A stretch of 8,636 bases of DNA from an uncultured Magnetococcales bacterium (lineage in GTDB: Bacteria > Pseudomonadota > Magnetococcia > Magnetococcales > Magnetaquicoccaceae): positions 1 through 8,636 of the forward strand of contig CAIWLA010000376.1 in assembly GCA_903913345.1 (NCBI GenBank), in the 5' to 3' direction. Position numbers and translations under genes: made by a program. Shown piece by piece: positions 6,153 through 8,636 of the stretch (the stretch's first letter is position 1; every line of letters begins with the position of its first letter). The notes below the pieces were generated by a model, which was not told where the DNA came from, made no database searches, and saw only the letters and a list, made by a program, of their open reading frames with translations.

Positions 6153-7523
6153 TTATCGCTCCGGAAGGATCAATTGGTGAATTTTCCGTCTGATTTTGCT
6201 TTGTCGATTGGAAACCAACAGAATGTGATCCCCCGCCTGAAACACCGTGTTGCCATCGGGCAGTTGCAACGCCTCCCCCCGCAACAGGGCCGTGGCCACC
6301 ACTCCCTTGGGCAGGCCCGCCGTGCGCAACGCCTTGCCAACCAGGGGGGATTCCTGGCCCAGTTTGATCAGCAGGGCCTCCAGTTTGCCCCCCAGCATCA
6401 ACTGTGCCTCCACCACATCGTATGGTCGCAGCAGCCCCATCACCTGTCCGATGACCGTCAGGTTGGGATGGACGGCGGCATCAACCCCCATGAAAGAGGA
6501 GATGGCAATATAACCCTCATTGTCGAACAGGGTGATCGCCCGTCCCGCTCCCAGGCGGCGCGCCAGTACAGAGGACATGAAATCGACCTCCTGGTTGCCG
6601 GTCAGGGCGATGTAGGTGGTGTCTGGACCAATGATCTCCTGCAACAGGGCCAGATCCGTCATGTCGCCCTGGATGACCCGTGTTTCGGCGAGTTGTGCCA
6701 CCAGTGCCACTCCCCGCAGTCGGTTTTTTTCGATAATCGTGGGATGCAGCCCCTTTTCTTCCAGCCTGAGGGCCAGATCGATGGCCATGCGTCCTCCACC
6801 GCCGATCACATAGCGGGTCTGTTTCATGCGCAAATGGCTCTGTTCCAGTCCCATGAAATCGAAGGTGTTGGAGAGCTTCCGCCCGGCCAGCAGCGGAATA
6901 TAGAGACGATCCTGGGTTGCGAAGACAAAGTCGCCAGTGGGCAGAATGGTTTCGTTGTGACGCTCCACTGCGGCCAGCAGGGTGTAGTTGTCTTGACTCC
7001 TGTTCACATCACGCAATTTTTTGCCAATCAGGGGGCTGCCCTCCTGCAAGCGAAACCCGGCAATATGGACGCGTCCGTCCAGAAAGGAGGTTACCTCAAA
7101 GGCCAGGGGAATCTCCAACAGGTCCATGACCAGACGGAGGGCGTTATGCTCAGGGGTCAGCAACATGACCTGTTTGAGTTGGGCACCGTTCCAGAGATGG
7201 GGATTGGCCGTAAACTGTTCATCCTGCACCCAAACGGCCACCCGCGCCTTGGGTGCCAGGGAATGCAGCCCCAGAGCCGTGACAATATTGCTGGTATCGG
7301 AGTGGGTGACGGCCAGTACCAGGTCGGCACTCTGGATGTGTGCTTCTTGCAGGATGTTGGAATCCCGCACATCCCCTTGCAGGGCACGCACATCCAAATG
7401 GGCCGACAGTTGCGCCAGGGCCTCTGGATCGGGATCGATCACATGGAGATCGTGACCTTCTTCAACCAGGTATTTGGCCAACACCCCGCCCATCGGTGTC
7501 GCACCGAGGATAACGATATTCAT
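6153..7523 (-). CDS. trkA: Trk system nucleotide-binding regulatory subunit TrkA
   Basis: TrkA is the cytoplasmic gating ring protein that binds NAD(H) and nucleotides and controls K+ flow through TrkH. The 456-residue protein has the full duplicated architecture: TrkA_N (about 1-125), TrkA_C (about 140-220), a second TrkA_N (about 235-350) and a second TrkA_C (about 370-453). Rossmann features are visible in both halves. The first has VILGATPMGG (4-13), acidic D30 after the second strand, and GD at 50-51. The second has GGGGRMA (241-247), E265, and GD at 286-287. The first glycine-rich loop reads GATPMGG where the family consensus is GxGxxG, so the central glycine is T9. The start at 7523 is chosen over a 23-residue longer form because GGGAG lies about 9 bases upstream and MNIVILGA is the canonical TrkA N-terminus. 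It is the first gene of the trkA-trkH operon, about 67 bases from repeated element copy B. Confidence 0.96.
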   Translation of the reverse strand: MNIVILGATPMGGVLAKYLVEEGHDLHVIDPDPEALAQLSAHLDVRALQGDVRDSNILQEAHIQSADLVLAVTHSDTSNIVTALGLHSLAPKARVAVWVQDEQFTANPHLWNGAQLKQVMLLTPEHNALRLVMDLLEIPLAFEVTSFLDGRVHIAGFRLQEGSPLIGKKLRDVNRSQDNYTLLAAVERHNETILPTGDFVFATQDRLYIPLLAGRKLSNTFDFMGLEQSHLRMKQTRYVIGGGGRMAIDLALRLEEKGLHPTIIEKNRLRGVALVAQLAETRVIQGDMTDLALLQEIIGPDTTYIALTGNQEVDFMSSVLARRLGAGRAITLFDNEGYIAISSFMGVDAAVHPNLTVIGQVMGLLRPYDVVEAQLMLGGKLEALLIKLGQESPLVGKALRTAGLPKGVVATALLRGEALQLPDGNTVFQAGDHILLVSNRQSKIRRKIHQLILPER

Positions 7524-7539
7524 TGTTGATTTCTCCCAA

Positions 7540-7589
7540 TCGGTTGTTCCGCGACTGTATGGCAAAAGCACCAAGTATGACACAACCGA
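7540..7589. repeat. 8-base inverted repeat in the trkA leader
   Basis: TCGGTTGT at 7540-7547 and ACAACCGA at 7582-7589 are exact reverse complements separated by 34 bases. They lie between copy B of the repeated element and the trkA start. If transcribed they could pair as a leader hairpin; as DNA they could be a spaced operator. Arms of this length can occur by chance. Confidence 0.3.
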
Positions 7590-7638
7590 CATCAGGATGG
7601 TGTCAAATATGGGCGAGTTGTATCAGGATCTCATCAGG
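7590..7638. promoter_or_regulatory. Repeated operator-like element, copy B
   Basis: This is the second copy of the element at 1842-1890, with the same internal spacing and orientation on the plus strand. The arms are catcaggatggtgtcaaat and tatcaggatctcatcagg, flanking a diverged 12-base centre. Exact ATCAGGAT units start at 7591, 7622 and 7633. On the minus strand, facing trkA, TTGACA lies at 7606-7601. The tandem CCTGAT units (11 bases apart) then sit upstream of it, where an OmpR-family activator would bind. The best minus-10 candidate (CATACT, 7579-7574) is 21 bases from TTGACA, longer than the usual 17, so this is not a plain sigma-70 promoter. The element may also affect bioD on the other side. 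Control by the nearby KdpE-like regulator is inference. Confidence 0.68.
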
Positions 7639-7681
7639 ATTGGCGTCTGGGGCGGTATGCGATGTGTGATACGCTCTTGCC

Positions 7682-7713
7682 CTGACCGCCCGATCCAGTG
7701 TAGAACCGGTCAG
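7682..7713. repeat. 7-base inverted repeat upstream of bioD
   Basis: CTGACCG at 7682-7688 and CGGTCAG at 7707-7713 are exact reverse complements with an 18-base spacer, ending about 50 bases before the bioD start. The sequence ATTTTGT follows on the plus strand. It overlaps a weak promoter-like pair (TTGCCC 7677-7682, TAGAAC 7701-7706, spacer 18). It could be an operator or a weak hairpin. It does not look like the known BirA operator. Confidence 0.3.
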
Positions 7714-7765
7714 ATTTTGTCAATATTGAAGACTGGAGGGCGACAGGGAGCCATTGGAAGAGAAC

Positions 7766-8365
7766 ATGTCTGGTTTTTTTGTCACAGGTACGGATACCGG
7801 GGTGGGCAAGAGTGTGGTCTCTGCCTGGCTGTTGCACCGCTGGGAGGCCGCCTACTGGAAACCGGTGCAGTCCGGGGCCGGATCGGGGGAGGAGAGCGAT
7901 ACCGCCTTTGTCCGCCGTTTGAGTGGATTGCCGGAGGAGCGGTTTCATCCGCCGGTCTACACCCTGGCCCTGCCCCGTTCGCCCCATGAGGCGGCCCGGA
8001 AGGAGGGGGTGGAGATCCGCCTGGAGCGGTTGCAGCGACCGGTCGACCATCGACCTCTGGTGGTGGAGGGGGCCGGGGGGATTCTGGTCCCCCTGAATGA
8101 CCAGCAGACGATGCTGGATCTGATGGCCCAACTGGGACTGCCGGTCATCCTGGTGGCCCGGACCACCCTGGGGACCATCAATCATACCCTGTTGAGCCTG
8201 GCCTGTCTGCGGAGTCGGGGGTTGACGGTGGCCGGGGTCATTCTCAACGGGAATCCGGATCCCGACAATCGGCAGGCCATCGGCCACTATGGTCAGGTGA
8301 CCATTCTGGCCGAGCTGCCCCTGCTCCAACCGCTGACGCGGGAGGGGTTGTTGGAGGTGTCGTGA
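7766..8365 (+). CDS. bioD: ATP-dependent dethiobiotin synthetase BioD
   Basis: BioD is a cytoplasmic enzyme that closes the ureido ring of 7,8-diaminopelargonate with CO2 and ATP to give dethiobiotin, the penultimate step of biotin synthesis. The 199-residue protein shows the P-loop GTDTGVGKS (8-16, with K15), the substrate/CO2 lysine K32 in WKPVQSG, the VVEGAGGILVPL motif (99-110), LGTINHTLLS (135-144) and VAGVILNG (155-162). It is somewhat shorter than the E. coli enzyme (about 225 residues), mostly from a compact segment between the P-loop and KPVQSG, with no catalytic motif lost. The ATG at 7766 is chosen because GGAAG is suitably placed upstream. A TTG four codons earlier would be too close to AGGGAG. 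No other bio gene is in the window, so it stands alone here, divergent from trkA. It converges on the following gene across 46 bases without an obvious terminator. Confidence 0.95.
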   Translation: MSGFFVTGTDTGVGKSVVSAWLLHRWEAAYWKPVQSGAGSGEESDTAFVRRLSGLPEERFHPPVYTLALPRSPHEAARKEGVEIRLERLQRPVDHRPLVVEGAGGILVPLNDQQTMLDLMAQLGLPVILVARTTLGTINHTLLSLACLRSRGLTVAGVILNGNPDPDNRQAIGHYGQVTILAELPLLQPLTREGLLEVS

Positions 8366-8411
8366 GGGGTGGCATGACGAGTACGGACGGGTTGGCTTCC
8401 TCCTCTGTCGC

Positions 8412-8636
8412 CTACGGCTCCATGGTCTCCACCGAGAGGATGGATCCCTCGAAGCCCACCACTTTGACCGGCGTACCGGCGACCATATCCAGTCCCCGGA
8501 TGGTCCAGACGGTGGAACCGATTTTCAGGAGGCCAACTCCCCCCTGGATGGGTTGGGTCAAGGTGAACAACCGTCCCACATACTGGCTGGCACGACCGGG
8601 GGGGGCTGGCAGAGGGGAGGGGTGATGGGGGCGGCG
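8412..8636 (-). CDS. NfeD/YbbK-like membrane protein, C-terminal OB-fold domain (partial, start beyond window)
   Basis: Reading the minus strand from the right edge gives an open frame of 74 codons ending at a TAG (8414-8412). The first 13 visible residues are proline-rich (RRPHHPSPLPAPP). They are followed by GRASQYVGRLFTLTQPI, then GGVGLLKIGSTVWTIRG and AGTPVKVVGFEGSILSVE. This matches the small beta-barrel (OB-fold) C-terminal domain of short NfeD proteins, with the family pattern of a GQ-type turn, Gly-rich strand, W-x-x-G, and P/AGT-x-V-x-V-V-G. These are inner-membrane proteins usually encoded next to an SPFH/stomatin-like partner, which would be expected off the right edge. The membrane segments and start codon are not in the window. 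The C-runs around 8598-8604 in the proline-rich part make a sequencing frameshift possible there. Confidence 0.75.
   Translation of the reverse strand, partial: RRPHHPSPLPAPPGRASQYVGRLFTLTQPIQGGVGLLKIGSTVWTIRGLDMVAGTPVKVVGFEGSILSVETMEP

Noticed and set aside
5172..7529. A 785-codon open frame on the plus strand opposite trkA and trkH
   Set aside because: The translation is Q/G/H-rich with no domain pattern, and trkA and trkH on the opposite strand are unmistakable. It is a codon-bias shadow.
8362..8625. An 87-codon plus-strand frame following bioD (GTG start)
   Set aside because: It lies opposite the NfeD-like C-terminal domain, whose translation has clear family structure. The plus-strand translation has none.

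Overview
The window reads as chromosomal DNA of a Gram-negative bacterium, most likely a proteobacterium. It has moderately high GC, tightly packed genes with Shine-Dalgarno leaders, and proteobacterial-type Trk, Kdp-like and BioD proteins. I cannot name the genus from the sequence. No rRNA, tRNA, CRISPR array, transposase or phage gene was seen.

Layout, left to right. A long C-tract opens the window (1-23). Next come two minus-strand genes read right to left: a CPA1/NhaP-type Na+(K+)/H+ antiporter (1604-363) and, 17 bases after its stop, a small unrecognised ORF (345-55). A 378-base divergent intergenic region (1605-1982) separates these from a plus-strand two-component pair. The first gene of the pair is a KdpD-like sensor kinase that lacks the usual N-terminal KdpD ATP-binding domain. 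It overlaps by ATGA with a KdpE-type response regulator. The regulator converges on a minus-strand trkA-trkH operon (7523-4713), which encodes the two core parts of a Trk potassium uptake system. A second divergent intergenic region (7524-7765) leads to plus-strand bioD (dethiobiotin synthetase). The window closes with the C-terminal part of a minus-strand NfeD/YbbK-like membrane protein that runs off the right edge and lacks its start.

How it fits together. Antiporter, Kdp-like sensor and regulator, and TrkA/TrkH form a coherent monovalent-cation (K+/Na+/H+) homeostasis island. No kdpFABC ATPase genes are present in the window. The most interesting observation is that the two divergent intergenic regions carry the same 49-base element (1842-1890 and 7590-7638). 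Each copy has two highly conserved arms, a non-conserved 12-base middle, and three ATCAGG-type half-sites spaced 31 and 11 bases apart. On the strand facing the transporter genes each copy also contains a perfect TTGACA. This is the pattern expected if the KdpE-like regulator, or another phased-repeat binder, controls both the antiporter operon and the trkAH operon. That link is inferred from sequence and has not been demonstrated.
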